This document shows, piece by piece, positions 1 to 9,308 of a stretch of 38,726 nt of DNA. Source of the stretch: Actinomycetota bacterium (GTDB lineage: Bacteria > Actinomycetota > Acidimicrobiia > IMCC26256 > PALSA-610); assembly GCA_005779395.1 (NCBI GenBank), contig SXJP01000001.1, positions 1-38,726 of the forward strand. The letters are read 5' to 3'. The stretch's first letter is position 1. Every line of letters starts with the position of its first letter. The notes below the pieces were generated by a model. That model was not told the DNA's origin. It was given only the letters and a program-made list of their open reading frames with translations, and did no database searches. A program made the position numbers and the translations under genes.

Positions 1-1
1 C

Positions 2-112
2 GAGGCCGGTGGTGGGTTCGTCGAAGAGCACGACCTCGGGCTCCAGCGTGAGCGCGCGGGCGATGGCAGCGCGCTTGCGCACGCCGTCCGAGACCTCGGC
101 CGGGAAGCGACC
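2..112 (-). pseudogene. Fragment of an MlaF/Mce-type ABC transporter ATPase (chimeric contig end)
   Basis: The minus strand encodes about 37 residues with the end of an ABC ATPase: a signature-like segment (SDGVRKR), the A-x-ARAL helix and a Walker B/D-loop core ([11 protein letters not shown]). The K-R after the signature and the DEPTTGL ending are typical of the lipid-transport MlaF/Mce ATPase branch. Neither end of the gene is present: the window edge cuts one side and leuB coding sequence replaces the other at about position 110. Base composition is about 74% G+C by hand count, well above the rest of the window. I read it as foreign DNA joined to this contig by an amplification or assembly chimera. 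A real rearrangement that beheaded leuB is possible but less likely. Confidence 0.7.
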
Positions 113-393
113 TCGGCGGAGCAATCGGCGGAGGCATCGGTCGTGCCGCGAGTGCGAATCTCAACCCTGCGCGCACCGGGCCGTCTTTCTTCGAACCGGT
201 ACACGGCAGTGCGCCGGATATCGCCGGTAAAGGACTCGCCGATCCTCGCGCTGCTATTACGAGTGCTGCGATGATGCTTGAGTTCCTTGGCGAACACGAC
301 GCGGCACAACGAATCTACGACGTTGTCGCAAAGTCAGATGAAATCACAGGGTCGACCTCAGACGTCGGTACTGCTATAGCTGAAAGGCTCTGA
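109..393 (+). CDS. leuB: 3-isopropylmalate dehydrogenase, C-terminal part only
   Basis: Reading frame 1 from about position 109 encodes the last ~94 residues of isopropylmalate dehydrogenase: a Gly-rich AIGGGIG segment, then [15 protein letters not shown], the family's cofactor-binding signature, then [13 protein letters not shown]. The TGA at 391-393 lies one base before the ilvE start. The enzyme oxidatively decarboxylates 3-isopropylmalate in leucine synthesis. It also handles the 3-methylmalate analogue in the citramalate route to isoleucine, which fits cimA two genes downstream. The first two thirds of the gene are missing because the upstream sequence switches abruptly to unrelated high-G+C DNA. 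The truncation is probably a contig artefact rather than biology. Confidence 0.88.
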   Translation, partial: DLGGAIGGGIGRAASANLNPARTGPSFFEPVHGSAPDIAGKGLADPRAAITSAAMMLEFLGEHDAAQRIYDVVAKSDEITGSTSDVGTAIAERL

Positions 394-394
394 T

Positions 395-1312
395 ATGCCA
401 ATTACCCCAACACCGAAAATCTGGATGAACGGCGAGCTAGTCGATTGGGAGTCAGCCCAAATCCACGTGCTCACGCACTCGTTGCACTATGGCATGGGGG
501 TTTTTGAGGGGATTCGTGCCTACGAAACGGATCGAGGCCCGGCAATTTTCCGCCTTACGGAACACATGGAGCGGCTCCACCGCAGCGCCGCCATCATGAT
601 GATGGATATGCCGTACTCAGTCGACGAACTTGTGCAAGCAGCAAAAGACACCGTGCGTTCAAGTGGGCTTCCTGGCTGTTACATCCGTCCGATTGCCTAC
701 TACGGCTATGGCGAGATGGGCCTCAACACGTTGCCGTGCAAAGTTGACGTCTCGATCGCGTGCTGGCCGTGGGGCGCGTACCTCGGCGACGATGCAGTCA
801 GCAAAGGTGTTCGTCTCAAGATATCGAGTTGGGTTCGTCACAACCACAACTCGATGCCACCCGCAGCTAAGACCACAGGCAACTACGTGAATAGTTCGCT
901 AGCCAAAGTCGAGGCGTTGAAGGCCGGTTACGACGAAGCGATAATGCTGAACCCGCAGGGCCTTGTAGCTGAATGCACTGGCGAGAACATTTTTGTGAGT
1001 CGCAACGGCAAGCTCATAACACCACCGTTGTACGCAGGCGCGCTCGAAGGCATCACTCAAGACACGGTTACGTCGATCGCTCGCGATAACGGATTCGAGG
1101 TCGTCACAGGCGACCTAGCTCGCTCCGACTTGTACATCGCAGACGAAATGTTCGTGGTCGGAACCGCAGCCGAAGTGAGCGCTGTCAACAGTGTCGATGA
1201 TCGACCGCTTCCTTGCCCTGGCCCGATGACGAGCGTGATAGCTACCGAGTACGCCAAGGTCGTGCGTGGGCAGGTCGATAAGTACAAAGATTGGTGTGAG
1301 CATGTCGATTGA
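395..1312 (+). CDS. ilvE: Branched-chain-amino-acid aminotransferase
   Basis: This 305-residue fold-type IV PLP aminotransferase transfers the amino group between glutamate and the 2-oxo acids of leucine, isoleucine and valine in the cytosol. The PLP lysine is visible as K159 in PPAAKTTGNY, the same number as in E. coli IlvE. HYGMGVFEGIRAY (31-43) and the GLVAECTGENIFV strand (about 189-201) are family signatures. Length is standard. The ATG at 395 comes one base after the leuB stop, and the next gene starts inside its last codons, so leuB-ilvE-cimA is almost certainly one transcript. No D-amino-acid transaminase or aminodeoxychorismate lyase feature argues for another member of the fold. Confidence 0.96.
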   Translation: MPITPTPKIWMNGELVDWESAQIHVLTHSLHYGMGVFEGIRAYETDRGPAIFRLTEHMERLHRSAAIMMMDMPYSVDELVQAAKDTVRSSGLPGCYIRPIAYYGYGEMGLNTLPCKVDVSIACWPWGAYLGDDAVSKGVRLKISSWVRHNHNSMPPAAKTTGNYVNSSLAKVEALKAGYDEAIMLNPQGLVAECTGENIFVSRNGKLITPPLYAGALEGITQDTVTSIARDNGFEVVTGDLARSDLYIADEMFVVGTAAEVSAVNSVDDRPLPCPGPMTSVIATEYAKVVRGQVDKYKDWCEHVD

Positions 1313-2930
1313 TCGGATGGCTAAGGCCGTCGAGATTTACGACACGACCTTGCGCGACGGCGCGCAGCTTGAGGGCATTTCCCTAACGGCAGACGACAAG
1401 CTCCGGATCGCTGAGCAACTCGACTGGCTTGGCGTGCACTACATCGAGGCGGGTTGGCCAGGGGCTAACCCAAAAGATGACGAAGTATTTGCGCGCATGC
1501 ACAAAGAACTCGACCTCAAGACCAGCGCGCTCGTGGCGTTCGGCTCAACTCGCCGAGTCAAAGGCAAGGTAGACAGCGACGACACTCTCCGCCACCTGCT
1601 TGCGGCGAATACCGGAACCGTCTGTATCGTCGGAAAGTGCTGGGATTACCACGTCACCGAGACTCTCAACACAACTCTCGAAGAAGGCGTAGCGATGGTA
1701 GGAGACTCGGTCGAGTTTCTACGCGCTGACGGCCGCGAGGTCATGTTCGACGCTGAACACTTCTTCGATGGCTACAAACGTAATCCTGAGTTTTCATTGC
1801 GCGTCTTGGAGGCGGCAGCCACCAAGGGGGCGAGTCGCCTAGTCCTCTGCGACACCAACGGTGGCTCGCTCCCGCACGAAGTCGAAGCCATTGTCGCTGG
1901 CGTGTATGACTACTTCGGTGGCGACGTCGGGATTGCTGTACATCTACATGACGATGCTGGCACTGGCGTCGCCAACGCGCTCGCAGGTGTTCGCGGTGGG
2001 GCGATACAGGTGCAGGGCACGATCAACGGCTACGGCGAACGCACAGGTAATTGCAATCTCACCACGATCATCCCGAATCTCACTCTGAAAATGGGCGTTG
2101 CAACTATTCCCGTCGAGAACCTCGAGCGCCTCACTTCTGTAGCGCACATGGTTGCCGAACTCGTGAACATTCCGCTCAACCCGCAGGCAGCATTTGTCGG
2201 CGGTAGCGCGTTCGCGCACAAGGCTGGTTTGCACGTAAGCGCGATCGTGCGCCGACCAGATGCCTACGAGCACATCCCGCCGGACTCGGTAGGTAACGGC
2301 ACGCGTTTCGTTGTAAGCGAACTCGCTGGCAAGAGCACGTTGTTGCTGAAGGCAGCTGAGCTTGGCCTCGAACTCGACGGCCCACAGGTGAACGATGTAG
2401 TCGAGACTCTGAAACGTCTCGAACACGAGGGCTATCACTTTGAGGTTGCTGATGGCAGTCTCGAGTTGCTTATGCGCAAGGCCACTGGCTGGGTCCCGAG
2501 TTGGTTCACGATCGAAACATGGAAAGTAGAAACTAGAGAAGGTCGCGCTCGTTGGGACACGGCGAATCCCACGATGCCAGACGCGGTAGAGGTCTATACC
2601 GAAGCGACTTTGAAGGTGCACATCGCAGGGGATAGGCGGATCACGACGGCCGAAGGCAACGGTCCGGTCAACGCGCTAGACGCTGCGTTGCGCAAGGCGC
2701 TCAATGGCTCATTTCCGGCTCTCGAACAACTGCACCTCACCGACTACAAAGTTCGAATACTCGACTCGAATAGGGGCACCGGCGCAATCACGCGAGTGCT
2801 GATTGACTCAACCGATGGACATAAAACGTGGACCACTATTGGCGTTGGCGAGAACATCATCGAGGCGAGTTGGCTGGCGCTGCTCGACTCAATCCACTAC
2901 GCGTTGCTACAGGCAGAACTCAGAAGCTGA
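1302..2930 (+). CDS. cimA: (R)-citramalate synthase
   Basis: The protein condenses pyruvate with acetyl-CoA to citramalate, the first step of the threonine-independent isoleucine route. The 542 residues begin with the DRE-TIM metallolyase signature (YDTTLRDGAQLEG). GWPGANPKDDEVF, HLHDDAGTGVANAL and NGYGERTGN follow, and these separate CimA from LeuA and homocitrate synthase in the TIM-barrel part. The last ~150 residues form the LeuA-type allosteric domain, usually the site of end-product control. I chose the ATG at 1302, which overlaps ilvE by 11 bases; the ATG at 1317 is possible, and the reading frame open upstream of 1302 lies inside ilvE. With leuB and ilvE alongside, the operon supplies nearly the whole route except LeuCD and the acetolactate steps. 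Confidence 0.93.
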   Translation: MSIDRMAKAVEIYDTTLRDGAQLEGISLTADDKLRIAEQLDWLGVHYIEAGWPGANPKDDEVFARMHKELDLKTSALVAFGSTRRVKGKVDSDDTLRHLLAANTGTVCIVGKCWDYHVTETLNTTLEEGVAMVGDSVEFLRADGREVMFDAEHFFDGYKRNPEFSLRVLEAAATKGASRLVLCDTNGGSLPHEVEAIVAGVYDYFGGDVGIAVHLHDDAGTGVANALAGVRGGAIQVQGTINGYGERTGNCNLTTIIPNLTLKMGVATIPVENLERLTSVAHMVAELVNIPLNPQAAFVGGSAFAHKAGLHVSAIVRRPDAYEHIPPDSVGNGTRFVVSELAGKSTLLLKAAELGLELDGPQVNDVVETLKRLEHEGYHFEVADGSLELLMRKATGWVPSWFTIETWKVETREGRARWDTANPTMPDAVEVYTEATLKVHIAGDRRITTAEGNGPVNALDAALRKALNGSFPALEQLHLTDYKVRILDSNRGTGAITRVLIDSTDGHKTWTTIGVGENIIEASWLALLDSIHYALLQAELRS

Positions 2931-2989
2931 CCGCTCTTTCGACAACACATTGAACCGTTGCCAACCTCTTGGCGGTAAGGTCGAACTCG

Positions 2990-3526
2990 ATGCCTACAGA
3001 CCCATTTGTTGCCGTAGAACACGACGATGCTCCACGGCATCGCCAGAACCTGCCAGCCGGCGTGGCGTACCCGCCGTCGCGTAAATCTCGTCGCAACCGG
3101 CCGGGTGACGTCGAGGTCGGCCAGCCGAGCGGGCCGTTGCTCGGTAACCCAGGACCAAATATTGGGTATGCGCTCGGCTTAGCGAAGCGAGCTTCGGCAG
3201 AGTTCGTGCTCGGCGCGCATGAACAGCGCGAAGATGCGGCGGCCGTCGTTGCAGAAATCGCGATGAAGCGTGCATCACAGTTCGGGCGCGCGCCCGCTAA
3301 GCACGACATCGAGATAGCCATCGCCCTACTCGGATACGACGGGTCGGCAGCCAAGGATTTTGTCGAAAAGAGGCAGCGCGCAATACACGAAGCAGCCCAC
3401 CACTACCAACCGCGTCGAGCAATCATCGACACGCTCAGCGATGACTTGCTTCGGCGATCTGCGCCAGAATTGCGAGCCGCTGTTACACAGTGGCGTAGCA
3501 CCGCTCAGATCACATCTAGCCACTAG
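2990..3526 (+). CDS. Hypothetical protein, 178 residues
   Basis: I do not recognise this protein. It is soluble, with no membrane segment or signal peptide: a basic, proline-rich N-terminal third (about 1-55), then an Ala/Arg-rich helical remainder with no cysteines or obvious catalytic motif. The ATG at 2990 is preferred because a TAAGG purine stretch lies nine bases upstream; an in-frame TTG at 2969 is the alternative. It follows cimA by about 60 bases on the same strand and ends shortly before a convergent hydrolase gene, so it may be the last gene of the amino-acid operon. Codon use resembles its neighbours and the frame is open over its length, so I take it as real. Confidence 0.65.
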   Translation: MPTDPFVAVEHDDAPRHRQNLPAGVAYPPSRKSRRNRPGDVEVGQPSGPLLGNPGPNIGYALGLAKRASAEFVLGAHEQREDAAAVVAEIAMKRASQFGRAPAKHDIEIAIALLGYDGSAAKDFVEKRQRAIHEAAHHYQPRRAIIDTLSDDLLRRSAPELRAAVTQWRSTAQITSSH

Positions 3527-3548
3527 CCCAGCACAGGGGCGAGCGAGT

Positions 3549-4568
3549 TCAGCCCAGTTCTTCTTGCAGACTCGCCTCTGGGTCCGATGCTGCAACTGCT
3601 GAGCGCAGGCGGTCGAGTGCTGCCTCGTCGTTCTTTAGCCAGCGGTCAAACCAAGCTGTAGTCATGTCTTGGAAAGCGATACGTCGTGCATCGACACCTC
3701 CGCCGATGTATGGGAAGACATGGTCGCCCTTAGCAAACGTGACGAATGCCTTTGGAGCAGCCGCTTTCCCGTAGGCATCGACGCTTGCGTTGTATGGAAC
3801 TGTGTCGTCGTCGGTGCCGTGAATGAACAGCACGGGAATGGCCTCGCCGAGGAAATAGTTCGCGCCATCGTCGACCATGGCAGCGACACCTGACATCGGG
3901 ATAGCCGCGTCGATCCTGTCGTCGACGCAGCATGCGGCGAAGGTCAGGCCGAGGGCCGTGATGGCGCCAAGTGAGTGGCCTGCAGCGCCGATGTGTTCAG
4001 CGTCGATAACAGCAGAGAGCGCCTCGTCTGCGAGCACTTGGTCGATAACGAAGCTTGCGTCAGCGGGTTGGTTGTCGACATCGCCGATGATCGGACCACC
4101 TGGAGCCTTCGTGTTCGACAGTGGGTAGGCCGGTGCGACGACGACGTATCCAGCGGACGCCCATGTGCGCCCGAGAACTGCGTAGACATCTGGGTTAGCT
4201 GTCCAGCCGTGTGAGAGCACGATCAGGGGATACGGGCCGTGTTCTGCATCGATTTCGGCGTCGGCAGTTCCCTTGACGAGTTCTTGTTCGATCACGAGGT
4301 CGCCGAGTGCCGGATACCAAATGACGGTGTCGAGCGTGCGCTCTGGAGCACCTTTGAAATCGCCGTTAGCGTCTGTGACTCTGCTGGTGTCGACGTATGT
4401 CTCGCGTCGCACGCCGACTGCGTAACTAGAACGCTCCGTGACGACCGCAACGGGAACCGTCGCAGTGGTGGCGACGCTCGCTTTGGAGGTGGTGGTCTCG
4501 TCCGAAGACGCGCTACCGCACGCGGTAAGTACAAACGAGAGTGCAATCAGGGCAGAGGCTTTGCGCAT
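3549..4568 (-). CDS. Lipoprotein alpha/beta-hydrolase (dienelactone/PAF-acetylhydrolase-like)
   Basis: A 339-residue secreted esterase-type protein. The N-terminus has a short hydrophobic stretch ending in a lipobox (LTAC, Cys17), followed by a Ser/Thr-rich linker, so it is probably anchored to the outer face of the membrane. The catalytic triad can be read: nucleophile Ser199 in GHSLG, an Asp at 253 or 254 in GTDDDTVP, and His283 in GDHVF. The oxyanion-strand motif LSHGW is at about 118-122. The arrangement matches the dienelactone-hydrolase/PAF-acetylhydrolase/cutinase-like group; the substrate cannot be told. The gene lies 58 bases downstream of an LLM oxidoreductase on the same strand and may be co-transcribed with it. 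Confidence 0.85.
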   Translation of the reverse strand: MRKASALIALSFVLTACGSASSDETTTSKASVATTATVPVAVVTERSSYAVGVRRETYVDTSRVTDANGDFKGAPERTLDTVIWYPALGDLVIEQELVKGTADAEIDAEHGPYPLIVLSHGWTANPDVYAVLGRTWASAGYVVVAPAYPLSNTKAPGGPIIGDVDNQPADASFVIDQVLADEALSAVIDAEHIGAAGHSLGAITALGLTFAACCVDDRIDAAIPMSGVAAMVDDGANYFLGEAIPVLFIHGTDDDTVPYNASVDAYGKAAAPKAFVTFAKGDHVFPYIGGGVDARRIAFQDMTTAWFDRWLKNDEAALDRLRSAVAASDPEASLQEELG

Positions 4569-4626
4569 CGGCCCAGTTTGGACTATTTGCGCGACAAATC
4601 AAGATTCGGGCTGTGCGAATGCCGAC

Positions 4627-5505
4627 CTAAAACTTTGCGATGATCGTGTCGGCGAACCATTTGAGCGAGTCGAGGCGCACCTGAATTTCGTTCGGGTCGC
4701 CTCCGATGAAATACCAGGGGACCGCCTGGATCTCGGTGACGCCGAGATCTGCGAGACGGTGGTATCCGTCGAGATCGAACGCATCGACAGCCAGTACGTT
4801 CAGCGAGAAATCGAATGTCTCCCTGCCGTACTCCGACCTGTACTTGTTGACCGCCGTTATAGCGTCGGCGATTTCAGCTGTCGTGTTCTGCACAGATATC
4901 CAGCCATCCGCTTTGCGCGCAGCCCTGCGGAGGGCTGGCTCAGAAAGGCCACCGACGATTATTCGAACTGGCGCATCTGGCGCCGGGGCGATCATTAGGC
5001 GGTCGAAGTCGTAGAACTCTCCGTGATACTCAACGAACTCGGGTCCATTGCCTGCGCAAACGAGGCGCAATATGTCTATCATCTCGTCGCAGCGCTTACC
5101 CCGCGTCCGCATGTCTGTGTGAGTCCACGCGAATTCTTCTGGAATCCAAGAAAGTCCTACACCAAGGCTGACTCGATTGTTGCTCAGCACCGCAAGGCTC
5201 GCGAGTTGCTTGGCCGTAAGCAACGGGTCACGGATAGGAAGCTTGACGACGTTGGTCGTGAACTCGATCCGATCTGTGACAGCAGCCATCGCTGCCATCG
5301 CGATGAACGGGTCGACAAAGATTGTGTCCGGTGCCCAAAAGCGTCCACCATCGGCTGAATACGGGTAGTCCGCGGTAACAGTCTCCGGAAAAAATACAGA
5401 GTCAGGGACCGCGATCGAATCAAAGCCGTTGTCCTCCGCCGCTCGGGCCATTGGTACGAGATGGTCAGCAGGAAACATCGGGAATGGCAAGCACCAGCGC
5501 ATCAT
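4627..5505 (-). CDS. LLM-class, probably F420-dependent, oxidoreductase (gene 1)
   Basis: A 292-residue TIM-barrel flavin/F420 oxidoreductase of the bacterial luciferase superfamily. The N-terminal strand plus GFDSIAVPDS, the NVVKLPIRDPLLTAKQLASL segment split around residues 85-105, SLGVGLSW and the C-terminal VRIIVGG are all typical. F420 is the likely cofactor because the window carries cofC and actinobacterial LLM proteins of this size generally use it; this is inference and the substrate is unknown. The start at 5505 sits next to a palindromic operator-like site (5515-5526) that recurs upstream of a second LLM gene at 9439. The two genes probably once shared one divergent promoter that a 3.9-kb insertion later split. 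Confidence 0.88.
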   Translation of the reverse strand: MMRWCLPFPMFPADHLVPMARAAEDNGFDSIAVPDSVFFPETVTADYPYSADGGRFWAPDTIFVDPFIAMAAMAAVTDRIEFTTNVVKLPIRDPLLTAKQLASLAVLSNNRVSLGVGLSWIPEEFAWTHTDMRTRGKRCDEMIDILRLVCAGNGPEFVEYHGEFYDFDRLMIAPAPDAPVRIIVGGLSEPALRRAARKADGWISVQNTTAEIADAITAVNKYRSEYGRETFDFSLNVLAVDAFDLDGYHRLADLGVTEIQAVPWYFIGGDPNEIQVRLDSLKWFADTIIAKF

Positions 5506-5541
5506 GCGGATTTTAGAACCTGTTCTGATTGTTTAGGTAAC
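5491..5541. repeat. 51-bp perfect direct repeat, left copy
   Basis: These 51 bases are identical to 9380-9430. The copy spans the first five codons of LLM gene 1 and most of its upstream region. Similarity continues imperfectly on both sides: leftwards about 30 bases with several substitutions and a deletion, rightwards into a CGCGCATGG resembling the start of LLM gene 2. The whole divergent intergenic region was therefore duplicated. Confidence 0.95.
5514..5527. promoter_or_regulatory. Palindromic operator candidate (TetR/KstR-like), left copy
   Basis: AGAAC-CT-GTTCT (5515-5526) is a perfect inverted repeat just upstream of the LLM gene 1 start. Its AAC-N2-GTT core matches the form of the mycobacterial KstR-type consensus TNNAACNNGTTNNA except at the last position. 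It lies 9 bases from the start codon, a position where a bound repressor would block transcription or initiation. The binding protein is not in this window. Confidence 0.5.
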
Positions 5542-5618
5542 TTCCCGCGCATGGGTCTCTCAGCTGACGATCGTGACGCGAAGTAGGGTGAAACCCCTGG
5601 CGCCGATCGGAGACGAAT

Positions 5619-7805
5619 GTGCTGTGGCACGGAACAACAGTCGTAACCAGAGGTGCGCAGTTCGTAATGCTTGCAGGCGTCGTGGTGGCGAGCGTTCTCT
5701 CGCAGCAGGTCGTAGGTGAGGGCTCGGCAGGCCCGGTATCGTCATGGACTGCGAATGCCAACGCATTCGAGGACAGCCTTCAAAAGCGCCTCCTTCAATT
5801 GCACAACGGTGACTGGCTGTCGGAAACTGCACGCACGAATCTCAGCAACACCGTCCATATCTCGCGCAGCACGGATGGGGCGGTGTCCTGGCAATCGATC
5901 TCGACGGTGACAGACGCGAACCGGGTTCTTGCGCAACCGCATCTAATCCAGCGTCCTGATGGATCAGTGATTCTCAGTGCAGCCGCGTGGAATGGCAAAG
6001 ACCCATATGCGATCCTCACGTGGCGAAGCACGAATGACGGCACGACTTGGGGTACCGGTCCACTCAGTACAGTGGACTCATTCCCAGCTATTCCAAATGA
6101 AATGAAGGGACTTTGGGAGCCCCACCTCTTCAATCTCGCTGATGGGCGACTCGCTGCCTTGTATGCGAATGAGGGTCATGCGTATTCCTTTCCGTCATAT
6201 TCCCAAGTAATTAGTGAGAGGGTGTCGAACGACGGTGGTGCTTCCTGGGGCCCGGAGTTTTTTGTCGCAGCGACCCCCGGGACTAGTCGGCCAGGCGTAC
6301 CAGTGGTCGCGAAGCGCAGCGACGGACAGTTCGTGTTGGCATACGAAGTATGCGGGGCTCCGGGCGAAGTCTGCCCAACGTGGACGAAAGTCTCCGCCGA
6401 TGGCGTCACTTGGGACGTTGATGTGTATTCCGGTAGGCCAGTCACGGGACACGCATACTCGACACACATCGCATCGCTTGCCGATGGCCGGTTGGTCATC
6501 AGTTCCGCAAGAAACGAGGTTTCTTATAGCAACGACTTTGGGGAGACCTGGCTACGACAAGATCCCCCGGCTTTTTCCTTCGCTCAGGGAGATCCAAGCG
6601 ACTACCTAGTAGCTAACGCGCTATAACCAACACCGACGAAACTTATCTGCGTAGCGACTCAGTATGTCCAGGGCACGTTTCCCAACCAAACGGGCGGGAC
6701 GAATGTGAGATTTGGATCTATCGCACCGCCGTATAACGGGTCTGCTGATTTTGAGGACGACTACTCAGATAATACCGATGATGGTTGGGCCGAATACAGC
6801 ATGAGCGGCTCCGATATCGTGGCCTTCGCTAACGCATATTTGGCGAATAACGGTCCGCAAAATTTTAACGCCTCAAGCAAGGCGCTGGCCGGTGATGAAA
6901 CATGGACGAGCGGGATTTTGATAGCCGACGTTACGCTTCGGTCGTCTGGAGACGCTGGAATAATGACACGCGTGACGAATGCTGGGCATGGCGCGAACGA
7001 AGCGCTCGGCTGCTACGCGGCAATTTCCAGTACCGGAAAGGTAGTTCTGGAATTGCACGACGGAAGAAAGAATATCGAGATCGCGAGTGCACCGATGGCG
7101 GTCACGATTGGTAGGAAGTACAGGCTCAAGATGTCGAACTCCGGATCAACTGTCAAGGTATGGGTCGATGGAGTCCAAGTGTTCGACACGGTGGACTCTT
7201 CAGCACATAAGCGGGGGCAGATAGGCCTCCGCACTAACTTCGCCGACGTTACTTTCGACAATGTCAAGTACACGCGAACAGTCGACAAGGATCGCTTCGT
7301 TGACAATGCGGACAACGGCTGGAAGCGCTTTGGCGGGAACTTCTCACTCACTGGAGGGGCCTATTACTTGAACAACGCCAATGGGACAGGGACGACTGGG
7401 AAGTCTTCCTGGTAAACCCCGGCACCGGATATGACACTCGAAAGCGATGTCCGTGTTATGTCCGGTACTGGTGACACCGGTTTGATCTTTCGTGCCACCA
7501 ACCTTGGCACCTCGGCTGATGCAATGAACGGGTATTACGTCGGCATCCGAGACTCGACCGATCAACTCTTACTCGGACGTATGAACGGGACCTGGTCGGA
7601 AATAACTACTGCTTCTGTCCCGATCCAATCGGGTGTGAATTATCGAATGAAGGTAGTTGCTGCTGGTCCAGATATTCGCGTCTATATCGACGATATGGCG
7701 ATACCGAAGTTGCATGTCCACGACGCGACGTGGTCCGCGGGTGCTGTCGGAGTTCGAGCTCACTTCGCGAGTGCGGCATTCGACAACCTCTCGATCACGC
7801 GTTAG
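5619..7805 (+). pseudogene. Sialidase-fold protein with two lectin-like domains, interrupted by two in-frame TAA codons
   Basis: Frame 3 is open for 729 codons except for TAA at 6624-6626 (codon 336) and 7413-7415 (codon 599). The GTG start at 5619 has GGAG six bases upstream. Residues ~15-36 form a hydrophobic signal-like segment. Residues ~40-335 are a BNR/Asp-box beta-propeller with S-x-D-x-G-x-x-W repeats (STDGAVSW, STNDGTTW, SNDGGASW, SADGVTW, SNDFGETW). After the first stop the same frame encodes two consecutive concanavalin-A-like (LamG/DUF1080-type) domains ending in FDNVKYTR and FDNLSITR. If intact it would be a secreted or wall-bound glycan-binding or glycan-cleaving protein. No other damage is visible, so inactivation is recent or the stops are read through; restart could still yield the propeller or lectin parts separately. 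Confidence 0.82.
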
Positions 7806-7822
7806 CCGTCGGTTCCGACAGC

Positions 7823-9308
7823 GTGTTGAAAAGAAGCCTGGCAAGGGCATCGATTCCCATCATCGCCTTGGGTGGGGCATTGGCTCGGGTTTTGGGACTC
7901 GGTGCACAAAGCTTTTGGTACGACGAGGTTGTTTCTCGCGAGGTCGCCACCGGGTCTCCTTGGCCTGTTGGGCCGAATAAGCACGGCGGAGGGCTCGCCA
8001 CCGCTCTATTACATTGTGCTCGCTATATGGGGACGCGTGTTCGGATTCAGCGAGCTTGCTCTGAGATCATTTTCGGCGCTCGTTGGATCGGTAACGGTCG
8101 CAGTTGGCGTGAGTGCAGTCCACAAGTGGGGGTTCGACCGAAAGGCTCAGCGGTCGGTCGCACTACTTCTGGCATTCAATCCGTTTCTCGTGTGGTATTC
8201 GCAAGAGGCTCGTTCATACGCGCTTTTGACCTTGTTCGGTTCACTCGCTTTGCTCGGACTCGCTCGAACACAGACTCAAGGCTCCGTTCGCGACTTCGCT
8301 CTAGTTGGTGCGGCTCTCGCAGGAGCGGTACTTACTCATTACTTCGCAGTGTTCTTCGCCATCGGACTCCTGATCGTGCTTGGAGGCACAGTCGAGCGCA
8401 ACCGACGATTGTTGTACTCGCTTCTGCCACCAATCGCAGCGGGAACGGTGCTCCTGCCGCTCGCGATTTCGCAGCGCGCGACCGGTCAGCAGGACTGGAT
8501 TACCGAGTGGTCTTTGAACTTTCGCTTGGACGCGGCTATGCGCCACTTGCTCCTTGGGCCCAGCATTCCTTGGTCGTGGGTGGTTCCCTTCATTGCCATC
8601 ACTTTCGTGATTGCGACGGTTCCGATATTTCGAATCGATGAACCGCGTAAACGTATCGCCGCAAGATCGCTACTGGTCGTCGGCATTTGTTCTATCGGGA
8701 TTCCGATGTTGCTCGCCACGGTAGGTTTCGACTACTTCCTCGACCGCAACGTAGTGCTTGGGTTGATCCCCCTCTTGATGGTTGCTGCGATCGGAATTGC
8801 GCTGTACATACAAGTACTTGTCCGCACATGCTTGGCCTCCGTACTCGTTGTATTTTCAATAGCTTCGGTCTTTGCAGTCGTACGCGACTCAGACATGCAA
8901 AGGGCGGACTACCGGAGTCTCGCTGCGACTCTCGATGCTGGCGGTCGGCCCGACATTATTTCGATGAATTCGGGACGCGTTCCCATGTCGGCGCTTCGCG
9001 GGTACATCGATGGTCATCGCGAGATCGGGTGGGGCAGTACCGCGTACGCGCAGGATGTGGCGTTCATCGGCCTTGATCCCGTACCTGGTCGCTGTGATTG
9101 GTGGTATGGACGGGCATGTTCGATCGTCTATCTAAGCGCGGAACCGCCACAAACCATGCCCCACGTGTTTAGGCTCGTGGGAATCGATCGAGTCGACCGG
9201 TTCGTGATTACTCGTTACCACGCTGAGGTACCAGTAGCACTCGAGCCGGCTTTCCTTATCCCACCTGGCGATGAAATCGGCTCTTTAGTCTTCGAATTGT
9301 TCGACTAA
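7823..9308 (+). pseudogene. GT-C (PMT/ArnT-like) glycosyltransferase with a one-base frameshift
   Basis: The N-terminal 56 codons, from GTG 7823, read in one frame and include the first membrane helix and FWYDE (catalytic-type Asp34). The remainder, from 7992, reads in another frame, starting GSPPLYYI, the conserved motif that follows the first loop in dolichyl-phosphate-mannose/ArnT-like transferases. Removing one G from the GGG at 7991-7993 joins the two as HGGGSPP and gives a 494-residue protein with about 10 to 11 membrane helices and a C-terminal extracytoplasmic domain. Such enzymes move a sugar from a polyprenyl-phosphate donor outside the membrane. The gene starts 17 bases after the broken sialidase-like gene, so the two formed an operon. 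A sequencing slip in the G run is the alternative to true decay. Confidence 0.82.

Noticed and set aside
9..230. A plus-strand frame across the first 230 bases
   Set aside because: It spans the chimeric junction and is antisense to the ABC fragment, then out of frame with leuB.
1944..2621. A 225-codon minus-strand frame within cimA
   Set aside because: It lies entirely opposite the conserved CimA barrel and has no recognisable family or start context.
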